DNA of 64,000 bases from Actinomycetota bacterium. Lineage in GTDB: Bacteria; Actinomycetota; Acidimicrobiia; Acidimicrobiales; Ilumatobacteraceae. The stretch spans positions 39,971-103,970 of the forward strand of contig WLIV01000010.1 in NCBI GenBank assembly GCA_009702045.1, written 5' to 3'. The notes under the pieces are model-generated. The model ran no database searches and was not told the origin of the DNA. It worked only from the letters and a program-made list of their open reading frames with translations. Of this stretch, positions 42,844 to 51,433 are shown one piece after another (positions within the stretch are counted from its first letter, which is position 1; each line of letters starts with the position of its first letter). Position numbers and translations under genes: made by a program.

Positions 42844-44430
42844 ATGGAGCACACGAGCGCGCCACTCGCCCACTGGCCGGCCGATGAACGCGTGCCGCTC
42901 GACCCGCGCTCGATCGGTGAGGTGCTGCTCGACTGGGCCCGCACCGCACCCGACAGCATCGCGGTGCAGTGGGAGGACGCCGACGGCTCGATCCGCGGGC
43001 TCAGCTATGCCGCGCTTGCTGCAGACGCGGTTGCGTTCGCCCGGCGAGTGCTGGCGCAGGTGCCCGCCGGCGAACCGATCGCCGTCGCCGCCGCTCCCGG
43101 TATCGACTGGGTGACCCTGGAGTACGGTGCGGCGCTCGCCGGCACCCCATTGGTTCCGCTCAACCCGGCCTTCACGGACAGCGAGATGACCCACCTGTTC
43201 GACACGTCGGGTGCCCGGGTGGTGTTCGCCGACGACGAGCACCGCGGCACGCCACTGCTCGCTCGCCTGTCGTCCCTCGCCACCCAGCGCGCCGTGCAGG
43301 CCCACCGATTGGCGGACTGGCGCGACCTGCTCGCGATCGAGGACGACCTGCCCCCGGTCGATGCCGACCAAGTGTTCCTCGTGCAGTACACGTCGGGCAC
43401 CACCGGGCGGCCGAAGGGAGCGCTGCTCAGCCACCGCGCGGCATACAACTCCGCCGCGGGCATGATGGCCCGCTTCGGCGCGCAGCACGACGACAACTGG
43501 CTGAACACGATGCCCCTACACCACGTCGGCGGCAGCGTGTCGGTCGTGATCAGTGTCCTCTCGGTGGGTGCAACGGTGACGTTGCTGCCGGGGTTCGACG
43601 CCGGCAAGGCGCTCGAGATGATCCCGCGCACCAGGGTCACCATCTTCAGCGGGGTGCCGACGATGCATTTGGCAATACTCGAGCACCCCGGCTTCGACAC
43701 CACCGATCTGTCCAGCATCCGCGTGCTGATGGCTGGCGGTTCCACTTTGGCGCCCTCGCTGATTCGCCGCGTGGAGGACGCGTTCGGTGCCTCGATCGCC
43801 AACGCGTTCGGTCAGTCAGAATCGCCGAACGCGATCATGACCTCGCTCACCGACTCCGACATCGACAAGTCGGAGACGATCGGCACGCCGCTCCCGCACC
43901 GGGAGGTGCGCATCGTCGGGCCGGACGGCAACACCCTCCTCGTCGGCGAGGCGGGCGAGTTGTGGATGCGCGGTCCGCTGGTGATGGAGGGGTATGTGGG
44001 TGTCGACGCGGCGACCGCCGCGCGGACGTTGGATGCCGATGGCTGGCTGCACACCGGCGACCTGTGTTCGATGGACGAACGCGGCCTGATCCGTATCCGC
44101 GGCCGCCTGCGCGACGTGATCATCCGCGGTGGCGAGAACATCTACCCGGCCGAGGTGGAAGACGTGATGTTGAGCCACCCGGCCGTCGCCGAGATGGCCG
44201 TCGTGGGCATGCCAGACGACTACTGGGGCGAGGTGCCGGTCGGCGTCGTGCGGCTCGTGCCGGGGGCGACGGTGACTGACGAGGAGCTGGAAGCGCATGG
44301 GCGCGCCAGCCTCACGGGGTTCAAGGTGCCACGACGATGGGAGCGGGTCGACTCGTTCCCGCTCACCGCCTCCGGCAAGGTGAAGAAGTTCGAACTGCAG
44401 CAGCAGTTGTCGGCTACTGGCGGGCGCTGA
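42844..44430 (+). CDS. Acyl-CoA synthetase (AMP-binding, FadD-like)
   Basis: 528 aa ANL ligase: P-loop YTSGTTGRPKGALLSH at about residues 181-196, FGQSESPNAIM region, GDLCSMDERGLIRIRGRLRD hinge, GGENIYPAEVE and C-terminal catalytic lysine in TASGKVKKFEL. It activates an organic acid for entry into the CoA-dependent steps. ATG 42844 gives the expected N-terminus but lacks a ribosome binding site. It stands alone on the plus strand between two P450 genes and overlaps the end of the second by 17 bp, tail to tail. Confidence 0.93.
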   Translation: MEHTSAPLAHWPADERVPLDPRSIGEVLLDWARTAPDSIAVQWEDADGSIRGLSYAALAADAVAFARRVLAQVPAGEPIAVAAAPGIDWVTLEYGAALAGTPLVPLNPAFTDSEMTHLFDTSGARVVFADDEHRGTPLLARLSSLATQRAVQAHRLADWRDLLAIEDDLPPVDADQVFLVQYTSGTTGRPKGALLSHRAAYNSAAGMMARFGAQHDDNWLNTMPLHHVGGSVSVVISVLSVGATVTLLPGFDAGKALEMIPRTRVTIFSGVPTMHLAILEHPGFDTTDLSSIRVLMAGGSTLAPSLIRRVEDAFGASIANAFGQSESPNAIMTSLTDSDIDKSETIGTPLPHREVRIVGPDGNTLLVGEAGELWMRGPLVMEGYVGVDAATAARTLDADGWLHTGDLCSMDERGLIRIRGRLRDVIIRGGENIYPAEVEDVMLSHPAVAEMAVVGMPDDYWGEVPVGVVRLVPGATVTDEELEAHGRASLTGFKVPRRWERVDSFPLTASGKVKKFELQQQLSATGGR

Positions 44431-45652
44431 AAACGATCGGCAGTGTGGCCGGCGCGCGGACGCCTTCCCACTTGTACTGAGGGTCGGCGCCAGGAGCGAG
44501 CGAGTAGTCGGTCACCCGCCGGTGGAACTGTTCGATCGCGACGCGCAGCTCGAGCCGGGCGAGGTGCGAGCCGAGACAGCGGTGACGACCAGCGGCGTAC
44601 GCAGCGTGCCGGTTCGCTTCGCGTGTGAAGTCGACGGTGAGCGGGTCGGTGAACACTGCGGGGTCGAGGTTCGCCGTCCACCATCCCAGCAGCAGCATGT
44701 CGCCCTGCTTGACCGAGACCCCGTTGACCTCGAAGTCCTCCGTCGCCCAGCGCGGCCCACCGACGTTCACCGGGCTCTGGTAGCGCATCAACTCCTCCAC
44801 TGCGTGCGGGATCAGCGCAGGATCGTCGAACAACTGCTGACGGTGCACGGGATGTGTCGCCAACCACCCGACGAGACACCCGATCGACGACGTGACGGTG
44901 TCGAGGCCGGCGATGACGAACAGGTGCATCACGTTGACGATGTCGTCGTCGCTGAAGCGGTGGCCATCGAGTTCCCACGTCATGAACTTGGTGATCAGGT
45001 CGTCCTGATGGGTGCCCGCCGCCCGGCGCTCGGCCAGGATCTCACGCAGCCGAACGCGAAGACGGTCGCCCGACAGACGTCCTTCGATCTCGCGCTCCTC
45101 CAGGGTCAACCCCTCAGCTTTGAGGATGTTGTCCTTCATCTCAATGAAGAACTGCAAGTCCTCCATTGGTGCGCCGAAAATCTGCATGAACATCGTTGCC
45201 GGCAGCGGAATCGCGTAGCGGGTCTGCAAATCCACTTCACCGTCAGCGATGAACCCATCGATCAGTTCGTCGGCCAACCGGCGGAAACCCTCCTCGTACA
45301 AGGCGACCTGGCGTGGGGCGAGCAACGGGTCGATCAGCTTGCGATAGTGGCGGTGGGCGTCGCCGTCGAGGTGCAGCGGGATGAGCGGTTCGCGCGAGCC
45401 CATACCCATCGTTTCGTGGGTGACCGGGTTCGCTGAGACCACGGCGGGGTGGTTGCCCACGGCCACCACATCGGCCATCGAGAAGAAGCCGACACCCATG
45501 TCCCAGCGCACCACCGGGGTGTCGCGAACGATATCGACGAGGCCTGCCCACGGGCAGGCGACGTCCATCGCTCCGTTGTTCTCGTACGTCAGCAAGGACC
45601 GCATCGTCGGATCCATCTCCGCGAACGGAATGTGCACAGCTCTGTCCGTCAT
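44414..45652 (-). CDS. Cytochrome P450
   Basis: 412 aa P450 with VIAGLDTVTSSIGC (I-helix), EELMRYQSPV (ExxR) and YAAGRHRCLGSHLAR (heme loop; alanine-glycine where others have SG). ATG 45652 is preceded by AAGGGGGAACG; an in-frame ATG 24 bp earlier lies on top of that site. Single leftward gene, divergent from the SDR at 45749 with a complex inverted-repeat region between. The 17-bp overlap with the convergent ligase gene is unusual but small. Confidence 0.94.
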   Translation of the reverse strand: MTDRAVHIPFAEMDPTMRSLLTYENNGAMDVACPWAGLVDIVRDTPVVRWDMGVGFFSMADVVAVGNHPAVVSANPVTHETMGMGSREPLIPLHLDGDAHRHYRKLIDPLLAPRQVALYEEGFRRLADELIDGFIADGEVDLQTRYAIPLPATMFMQIFGAPMEDLQFFIEMKDNILKAEGLTLEEREIEGRLSGDRLRVRLREILAERRAAGTHQDDLITKFMTWELDGHRFSDDDIVNVMHLFVIAGLDTVTSSIGCLVGWLATHPVHRQQLFDDPALIPHAVEELMRYQSPVNVGGPRWATEDFEVNGVSVKQGDMLLLGWWTANLDPAVFTDPLTVDFTREANRHAAYAAGRHRCLGSHLARLELRVAIEQFHRRVTDYSLAPGADPQYKWEGVRAPATLPIVFSARQ

Positions 45653-45665
45653 CGTTCCCCCTTGG

Positions 45666-45705
45666 TTGACCGCCAACTGACTATACAGTTATATTATTGG
45701 GCGGT
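45666..45705. promoter_or_regulatory. Divergent promoter with nested inverted repeats
   Basis: Rightward TTGACC (45666-45671), an 18-bp spacer and TATATT (45690-45695) form a promoter for the SDR gene. Inside lies the imperfect palindrome AACTGACTATACAGTT (45675-45690), and around it the outer arms ACCGCCAA (45669-45676) and TTGGGCGGT (45697-45705). Probably a repressor site controlling both directions. Confidence 0.55.
45687..45699 (+). promoter_or_regulatory. AGTTnnATnATTG element, copy 2
   Basis: AGTTATATTATTG, overlapping the -10 of the SDR promoter and 49 bp before ATG 45749. Confidence 0.45.
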
Positions 45706-45748
45706 TTGACCCACGGCAAGGGTTCACTGAGTGGCACAGGGGGGCCCG

Positions 45749-46549
45749 ATGGAGATTGCAGGACACGTGGTGGTGGTGACTGGCGCCGGTCAGGGGCTCG
45801 GTGCTGCGCTGGCCGAGGTTGCCGCCGACCGCGGCGCGGCAGGTGTCGTGGTGGCCGACCTCGACCTCGACCACGCCACCTCGGTCGCCGAACGCATCGG
45901 TGGGTACGCCGTGCACGCCGACGTCTCCACACCCAGCGGCATCGACACGATCATCGAGCGCGCCCGCGAGCGCTACGGCCGGATCGACCTGTACATCTCC
46001 AACGCCGGTATCGGGTCGCGGTCGTCGGTGTTCGCCAGCGACGAAGATTGGACGCGGCACTGGAACATCCACGTCATGGCCCACGTGTGGGCCGCCCGCG
46101 CACTGCTGCCGGAGATGATCCAGCGCGGCCACGGCGGCCTGGTCAACGTGGCGTCCAGCGTGGCGCTCAGCAGCCAACCCGAGATGGCGGGGTACAACGC
46201 CACCAAGCACGCAGCGCTGGCGGTCGCCGAGACGCTCGCCATCGACCACCACGACCAGGGTGTCTACATCGGGTGCGCGTGTCCCCAAGGTATGCGCACA
46301 CCCATGTTGCTGGGCCAGTTGCACGGTGCCCCGCCGGAGCTGGCTGCGTTCGGACTGGCCAACGCGATCGAACCGCTCGACGCTGCCACCCGGATCGTCG
46401 ACGGTATCGAGGCCGGACGCTTCTTGATCCTCACCCACGACGAGGTGCAGACCTATGCGCAACGTCGTGCAGCCGACCACGACCGGTGGCTCGGCGGCAT
46501 GCGACGGATGTACCAACACCTCGCCACCACCACCGACGACCGACCCTGA
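45749..46549 (+). CDS. SDR family oxidoreductase
   Basis: 266 aa classical SDR: VTGAGQGLGAALA, SNAGIGSRS, NVASSVALS and YNATK, with an extended C-terminus rather than the DGG ending. Start ATG 45749 is supported by AGGGGGG before it; GTG 45731 contains the ribosome binding site within its reading frame. First gene of a rightward operon with a luciferase-like oxidoreductase 28 bp downstream. Likely oxidises an alcohol produced by the P450s. Confidence 0.9.
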   Translation: MEIAGHVVVVTGAGQGLGAALAEVAADRGAAGVVVADLDLDHATSVAERIGGYAVHADVSTPSGIDTIIERARERYGRIDLYISNAGIGSRSSVFASDEDWTRHWNIHVMAHVWAARALLPEMIQRGHGGLVNVASSVALSSQPEMAGYNATKHAALAVAETLAIDHHDQGVYIGCACPQGMRTPMLLGQLHGAPPELAAFGLANAIEPLDAATRIVDGIEAGRFLILTHDEVQTYAQRRAADHDRWLGGMRRMYQHLATTTDDRP

Positions 46550-46577
46550 CACCGACCCGACCCGAAGGGGACCAGAC

Positions 46578-47561
46578 ATGCAGTTCGGACTAACCGACCC
46601 AGGCACCGACCCACGCGCAGTGCTCGACCGCGCAGTGCTCGCCGATGAACTCGGGTTCGACAGCTTCTTCATCGGTCACCACCGGTTCACCCCCGGCTTC
46701 GGCCAGACGCAACATCCGTGGGTGATGCTGTCCGCGATCGCCGCCCGCACCGAGCGGATCCGGCTCGGCACCAGCATCTTCCTGCTGCCACTGTCGCACC
46801 CTCTGGAGGTGGCGGAGCAAGTCGCCTCGCTCGACGCACTGTCGCAGGGGCGGGTGATCTTCGGGCCGGGCTTGGGGTATCGCAAGTACGAGTACGACGC
46901 CGTTGGCCTTCCGTACCACAAGCGCGGCCGCCTGATGTCGGAGTGCATGGAGATCCTGCGCGGCGTGTGGGAGCACGAGTCGTACTCGCACCACGGTGAG
47001 TTCTACTCGTTCGACGACGTCACCCTCACGCCGCGGCCGGTGCAACAGCCCGGAATTCCGATCTGGGTCGGGGCCAACAGCGACGCGGCGATGCACCGCG
47101 CGGCGCGGCTGGGTGACGGTTGGATCGTCGGGTTCTCCGACCGTCTGCCGAAGTTGGTGCCGAGGCTGGCCGAGTACCGGGCGCTCGCGGCCGACAATGG
47201 TCGGACGTCGACGGTGGCGCTGATGCGCCTGGTGGGTCTCGGTGCCACACGCGCCGACGTGGAGGCCACGTGGTTGCCGACGATCTACCAGATGTTGCGC
47301 GGCTATGCCCGCGTGCAGGCTCCCACCGAGCGCGGCGACGCCACTGAGGCGTCCCTCAAGGCAGCCAACAAGGGCACGATCTCGCTGGCCGAGATGGGGA
47401 ACGACATGCTCATCGCCGGAACCCCCGACGACTGCATCGCCGGTATCCGCCGGGCGATCGCCGAGACCGGCTGCGAGCAGATCCTGGTGTCCACAGGTGG
47501 CGACCCGTCGCCGGAGATGATGCAGATGTTCAGCCGCGAAGTGATGCCGGCCTTCACCTGA
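46578..47561 (+). CDS. LLM-class flavin-dependent oxidoreductase (luciferase-like)
   Basis: 327 aa TIM-barrel protein of the bacterial luciferase-like family: LADELGFDSFFIGHHRF, LGTSIFLLPLSHPLEVAEQ, GPGLGYRKYEY and GIPIWVGANSDAAMHRAARLGDGW. It uses reduced FMN or F420; which one cannot be read directly, but the actinobacterial context makes F420 plausible. Possible roles are Baeyer-Villiger-like oxygenation or hydride transfer to a ketone or enone. GAAGGGGACCAGAC precedes ATG 46578. Confidence 0.9.
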   Translation: MQFGLTDPGTDPRAVLDRAVLADELGFDSFFIGHHRFTPGFGQTQHPWVMLSAIAARTERIRLGTSIFLLPLSHPLEVAEQVASLDALSQGRVIFGPGLGYRKYEYDAVGLPYHKRGRLMSECMEILRGVWEHESYSHHGEFYSFDDVTLTPRPVQQPGIPIWVGANSDAAMHRAARLGDGWIVGFSDRLPKLVPRLAEYRALAADNGRTSTVALMRLVGLGATRADVEATWLPTIYQMLRGYARVQAPTERGDATEASLKAANKGTISLAEMGNDMLIAGTPDDCIAGIRRAIAETGCEQILVSTGGDPSPEMMQMFSREVMPAFT

Positions 47562-47588
47562 CGCACGACTCCTGCCACAGATGGACAG

Positions 47589-47601
47589 AGTTATATGATT
47601 G
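47589..47601 (+). promoter_or_regulatory. AGTTnnATnATTG element, copy 3
   Basis: AGTTATATGATTG, 31 bp before the GTG start of the DUF35 gene at 47633 and in the 71-bp gap after the luciferase-like gene. Suggests an internal promoter or an operator site. Confidence 0.45.
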
Positions 47602-47632
47602 AGCTGATTCGTTCGACAACAAGGGGGATTCA

Positions 47633-48085
47633 GTGACCGATCTGATTACCGACGCAGACCTGGTTCGGCTGTTCCCGGGCCAGCCACTCACCCACGACAG
47701 CGCCGCGCACTACCGCGGTCGTCTCGAGCAACGGTTGTTGATCAACCGCTGCACGGATTGTGGAACGTGGCAGCAACCACCGTTCCCGATCTGCCCGAAA
47801 TGCTGGTCGACCGCAGTCGTCCCCACCGAGGTCGCCGGTACCGGCACCATTCACCTTGTGGTGTTCCTCTACCAGGGGCCACCAGCTCCCGGCGTGGACT
47901 ACAGCACGCCGTACCCGGTGGCCACCATCGAACTCGACGAGCAGCCCGGGTTGCGCTTCACCAGCACCGTCATCGGCGCCCCCAACGACGACATCGTCAT
48001 CGGCAAGCGGGTGACGCTCGATTGGATCGACCGCGCTGGCACGCCGCTGCCCGTCTTCCGTCTCGCCGAAGGGGCAGCGACATGA
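47633..48085 (+). CDS. DUF35 OB-fold protein with zinc ribbon (Ltp partner), copy 1
   Basis: 150 aa protein: a rubredoxin-like zinc ribbon with Cys40, Cys43, Cys54 and Cys57, then an OB-fold (IHLVVFLYQGPPAPGVDYS and VIGKRVTLDW). DUF35 proteins bind acyl-CoA and partner with thiolase-like proteins; ChsH2-DUF35 with Ltp2 performs retro-aldol cleavage of the steroid C17 side chain. GTG 47633 follows AAGGGGGATTCA. Its stop overlaps the start of the thiolase-like gene (ATGA), as expected for an obligate complex. Near-twin of the gene at 58193-58642. Confidence 0.93.
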   Translation: MTDLITDADLVRLFPGQPLTHDSAAHYRGRLEQRLLINRCTDCGTWQQPPFPICPKCWSTAVVPTEVAGTGTIHLVVFLYQGPPAPGVDYSTPYPVATIELDEQPGLRFTSTVIGAPNDDIVIGKRVTLDWIDRAGTPLPVFRLAEGAAT

Positions 48086-49254
48086 GCACGATCAGCAGTC
48101 ACAACCCGATGAAGAACGCTGTCGCGTTCGCCGGCGCGGCCACCACCGGCTTCGTCGCCAAGAACTCCGGCCGTAGTCAGGCCTCGCTCGCCGCACAGGC
48201 ATGTACCGACGTGATCAAGGCCTGCGGTCTCACCGCGGCGGATATCGACGGCATCTGCGGAATGGTTCCATCACCGCCGGAGATGCAGACGATGCTCGGC
48301 ATCCCGCGCGTCACCTGGTTCGACAACCCGGTGATGCCCGTGGTCAACGCCGTCGCGGTGGCCACGGCGGCGGTGTTCAGCGGCCTGTGCCAGACCGTGC
48401 TCGTCTACCACACGCCCTATCGCCTGCCCTGGAACACCGCGTCCTCCCTGCAGGATCCGTTCCGCGGCATCGGGATGCCGGCGGGCTCCGGACCCGGCCC
48501 GGAGAGCATCTTCGGCGGAGTCGGCTACACCGCCTGGGCCTCGCGCTACATCCACGAGTACAACGTGCCACGCGAGCACTTCGGGCTGGTGGCGATCAAC
48601 GACCGCAGCAACGCAGCCCGCAATCCGGGCGCGGCGAAGCGCACGCCGTTGACGATGGAGGACTACCTCTCGGCGCGCATGATCCGCTGGCCACTGTGCA
48701 TGCTCGATATGGACCTACCGGTCGATGGCGCCGATGCATTCATCATCACCACCGCCGAGCGTGCCCGCGACCTGGCCCTTCCGCCGGTGTTGGTCAACGC
48801 CGTGACCCTGGGCATGGTGGAGAAGAACCAGGAAGACCAGACACCGAGTCTGCGCAACCACGGGCAACAGGTGGTGGTCGACGCACTGCGTGCCAAGAGC
48901 GATTTCTGGACCGACGGCACCGACATCTACTTCCCCTACGACGGCTTCACGCCGATCACCCTCAACTGGTTCGAGAACACCGGGTGGTGTGGTCCGGGTG
49001 AGGGCGGCCAGTTCGTCGAGGCCAACTGGAACGCCGAGCAGCAACGCATCCTGATCGACGGCCGGATCCCGGTGAACCCCCACGGCGGCGCCCTCTCCGA
49101 AGGTGGCAGCCAGGCATCGGGCCACATCCGCGAAGCTGTCCATCAACTACAGGGCCTCGCCGGCGAGCGCCAGGTGGACGGTGCGCGCACCGCGCTGATC
49201 ACCGCCGGTGGCTACTTCTTCAACGCCCAAGGGCTCACCCTCGTCAGCGATTGA
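48082..49254 (+). CDS. Thiolase-like (Ltp2-type) aldolase candidate, copy 1
   Basis: 390 aa thiolase-fold protein. The nucleophilic cysteine of thiolases (N-x-x-C) is absent, with VNAVAVATAAVFSG in its place, and the C-terminal C-x-G is replaced by ITAGGYFFN, while NPHGGALSEGG keeps the N..GG loop. Loss of both cysteines is typical of the non-thiolytic lipid-transfer-protein (Ltp) aldolases. With the DUF35 protein fused by overlap it probably cleaves a beta-hydroxyacyl-CoA to a ketone or aldehyde plus acyl-CoA. Same length and gene order as the pair at 58.2-59.8 kb. Confidence 0.88.
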   Translation: MSTISSHNPMKNAVAFAGAATTGFVAKNSGRSQASLAAQACTDVIKACGLTAADIDGICGMVPSPPEMQTMLGIPRVTWFDNPVMPVVNAVAVATAAVFSGLCQTVLVYHTPYRLPWNTASSLQDPFRGIGMPAGSGPGPESIFGGVGYTAWASRYIHEYNVPREHFGLVAINDRSNAARNPGAAKRTPLTMEDYLSARMIRWPLCMLDMDLPVDGADAFIITTAERARDLALPPVLVNAVTLGMVEKNQEDQTPSLRNHGQQVVVDALRAKSDFWTDGTDIYFPYDGFTPITLNWFENTGWCGPGEGGQFVEANWNAEQQRILIDGRIPVNPHGGALSEGGSQASGHIREAVHQLQGLAGERQVDGARTALITAGGYFFNAQGLTLVSD

Positions 49255-49270
49255 CCTCACAGGAGACCAC

Positions 49271-50395
49271 ATGAGCAAGATGTCCACCCAAGTCGTCGGC
49301 CCGGAAGCAGCCGGAGTCGACCCGGCGCGCCTCGACGTGTTGCTGCGCCGCGTGCGCCTCGAGGTCGAGCACGGTCCGTTGTCGTCGGTGCAGGTCGCAG
49401 TGGCCCGCCACGGCAAGCTCGCGGCGTTCGAGACCATCGGCGATTCGAAGCCTGATCTGCGCTACATCCTGCAGTCGGTCGGCCGCGGCGTCGTCGCTGG
49501 CATCGTCTGGAAGCTGATCGGCGAGGGTGTGCTCGACACCTCCGAGCGCGTCGCCGACATCATCCCCGAGTTCGGCACCAACGGTAAAGAAGTCGTTACC
49601 GTCCACCAGGTACTCACCCACACCGCCGGCTTCCCGTTCGCTCCCCTCGGCTACCCGAAGATGCTCGACCGTAGCCAGCGGCTCGAGGCCTTCGGTCGCT
49701 GGAAGCTGTCGTACGAGCCGGGCGCGCAGTTCCAGTACCACCTCACGTCTGCGGCATGGATCATCGGCGAACTCGTCGAGCGCCGTACCGGCCTCGACTT
49801 CTCGCAGTACCTTCGCCAGGAAATTGCCGAGCCACTCGGTCTCACCCTGGAGACCAAGGTGCCCGAAGCACGTCAGCAGGAGACGATCTCCTGGCCGGTG
49901 GCGATCGACCGCACGAGCGATGATCAGGAAGTCGACCCATGGGGCCCCTGGTACCTCGCCAAGGCCGACATCCTTGCGGCGGGTGAACCCAGCCACTCAA
50001 TGGTCGGCACGGCCGCCGACGTGGCGCTGTTCTACCAGGCCCTGTTCACCAGCGGTTTGTGGACACCCGAGGCCGTTGCCGAGGGCAGCCGTACACACAA
50101 CAGCGCAGCCGCGGCCGGCGAGAAGTTGTACGGCGGCAGCGACATCGTCACCCACATGGCGTTGTTCTGCACCGTCACCGGCGACAGCCCCGGCGACTGG
50201 ATGCCGCGCACGGCCTCGCCGACGACATTCGGTTCGGGTGGCGCGCCCTGCCAGATGGGCTTCATCGATCCCGAGAGCGGTGTGTCGTTCGCGTTCCTCA
50301 CCAACGGCTACCCGATGTCGGGTTACGACTACACGCCGGCGGGCCGCAACCGGTTGATCACCATCGGCGACCTCGCCGGCGACCTCATCCGCTGA
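49271..50395 (+). CDS. Beta-lactamase-fold (class C/EstB-like) protein with altered active site
   Basis: 374 aa serine-hydrolase-fold protein. In the SxxK position the sequence is LQSVGRGVVAG, so the general-base lysine is arginine. The tyrosine motif YSN reads FQYHLTSAAWIIG (tyrosine kept, serine and asparagine not), and the C-terminal H/KxG region reads FGSGGAPCQMGF. HTAGF matches the HTSGL landmark. No signal peptide, so it acts in the cytoplasm. It may be a divergent esterase/thioesterase or a binding protein. GGAG precedes ATG 49271; it lies 16 bp after the thiolase-like gene. Confidence 0.85.
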   Translation: MSKMSTQVVGPEAAGVDPARLDVLLRRVRLEVEHGPLSSVQVAVARHGKLAAFETIGDSKPDLRYILQSVGRGVVAGIVWKLIGEGVLDTSERVADIIPEFGTNGKEVVTVHQVLTHTAGFPFAPLGYPKMLDRSQRLEAFGRWKLSYEPGAQFQYHLTSAAWIIGELVERRTGLDFSQYLRQEIAEPLGLTLETKVPEARQQETISWPVAIDRTSDDQEVDPWGPWYLAKADILAAGEPSHSMVGTAADVALFYQALFTSGLWTPEAVAEGSRTHNSAAAAGEKLYGGSDIVTHMALFCTVTGDSPGDWMPRTASPTTFGSGGAPCQMGFIDPESGVSFAFLTNGYPMSGYDYTPAGRNRLITIGDLAGDLIR

Positions 50396-50425
50396 CGTCA
50401 TCCGCTGACCGAATCAGAAAGCAAC

Positions 50426-51421
50426 ATGAGCATGACAACGGGCAATGGGCGCGGGCAGTTCGACTGGAGTTGCGTCGCTGGGGCGCTGGAGATGCGCCCC
50501 AGCGATTACCTGGGCACCGAGCCGATCCTCGGACTGCGACCGTCGCAGACATTCGTGTACGGCAGCGTGCGCGACGGCGACGGCAACATCTGGAGTCCGA
50601 TGCGTCGATTCATGAGTGGGGACGGTGGGCACGAGAAGCTGCTCCTGCAGACGAATGCCGACTCAGACGCGATGCACGTCAACCGTGCCAGCAAGCACTC
50701 GGCGACCGGTTTCGGTGTTCAGCGCAGCTTCGCCGACGGCGTCGTGCAGTTCGCCAACGACCCGGACGCCCAGGGCCAGCCGTTCGCGATCAGCGTCACC
50801 GCCGACACGTTCCACTGGGTCGAAGACGGGGTGCTCGAACTGACCGGCACCGCGGTGAAGCCGGGCCTGCATTGGCACCTGCCCGATACCAACAAGGGCA
50901 TGTACTACGTCTCGCAGATCTTCGAGGTCGAGGGACGGATCCTCGACAAAGAAGTCCGCGGCTTCATCCCGATGGACCAGCTGTACATGGACGGCGTGAT
51001 CTACGAGGACGACATCTTCATCGGCGACGAGGCCGAACTCGTGTGGTACACGTGGGCGACGCGCTACTTGGATGGCAGCTTCGAGGGCGGCCATTTCATG
51101 CTCGGCCATCGCCACCTCGGCTTCGCAGTCGTCTACGACGAGCACGGCTCGGTCGTCACTAGCACCGACTTGGGCGGTGAGGTGACGCTGGACGGCGAGG
51201 GCCCGTGGCCCACTCGCATCGATCTCACCGCCGGTGGCCAGCAGTGGGAGTTCCTGCCTGATCCCCGCGGTCGGATGGTCGATCTGATGCCGATCCCCAA
51301 CCCCCAGATCGAGGGTCGCTGGCGACGTCGCGGCGACACCCGCGAGCCCGCGCATTGGTTCGCCTGGGGAGAGATCGCTTCAGTGCACGGCACCACCCGC
51401 CGGCTCACCCCACCTACCTGA
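50426..51421 (+). CDS. Conserved protein of unknown function, beta-rich (CrtC/AttH lipocalin-like?)
   Basis: 331 aa, no recognised catalytic motif, no signal peptide and no membrane segment. The sequence is rich in aromatic and charged residues arranged like beta strands (DTFHWVEDGVLELTGTAVKPGLHWHLPD, WYTWATRYLDGSFEGGHFMLG in parts). The length and pattern recall the lipocalin-like hydratases CrtC/AttH that act on isoprenoids, but this is a guess by general appearance. It is the last gene of the rightward operon that carries the DUF35/thiolase pair, so a role on the same substrate is likely. ATG 50426 is weakly supported. Confidence 0.7.
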   Translation: MSMTTGNGRGQFDWSCVAGALEMRPSDYLGTEPILGLRPSQTFVYGSVRDGDGNIWSPMRRFMSGDGGHEKLLLQTNADSDAMHVNRASKHSATGFGVQRSFADGVVQFANDPDAQGQPFAISVTADTFHWVEDGVLELTGTAVKPGLHWHLPDTNKGMYYVSQIFEVEGRILDKEVRGFIPMDQLYMDGVIYEDDIFIGDEAELVWYTWATRYLDGSFEGGHFMLGHRHLGFAVVYDEHGSVVTSTDLGGEVTLDGEGPWPTRIDLTAGGQQWEFLPDPRGRMVDLMPIPNPQIEGRWRRRGDTREPAHWFAWGEIASVHGTTRRLTPPT

Positions 51422-51433
51422 GCAAGCGACGCC

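Noticed and set aside
49271..50395. Antibiotic-resistance beta-lactamase
   Set aside because: No signal peptide, altered catalytic motifs and catabolic neighbours argue against a resistance function.
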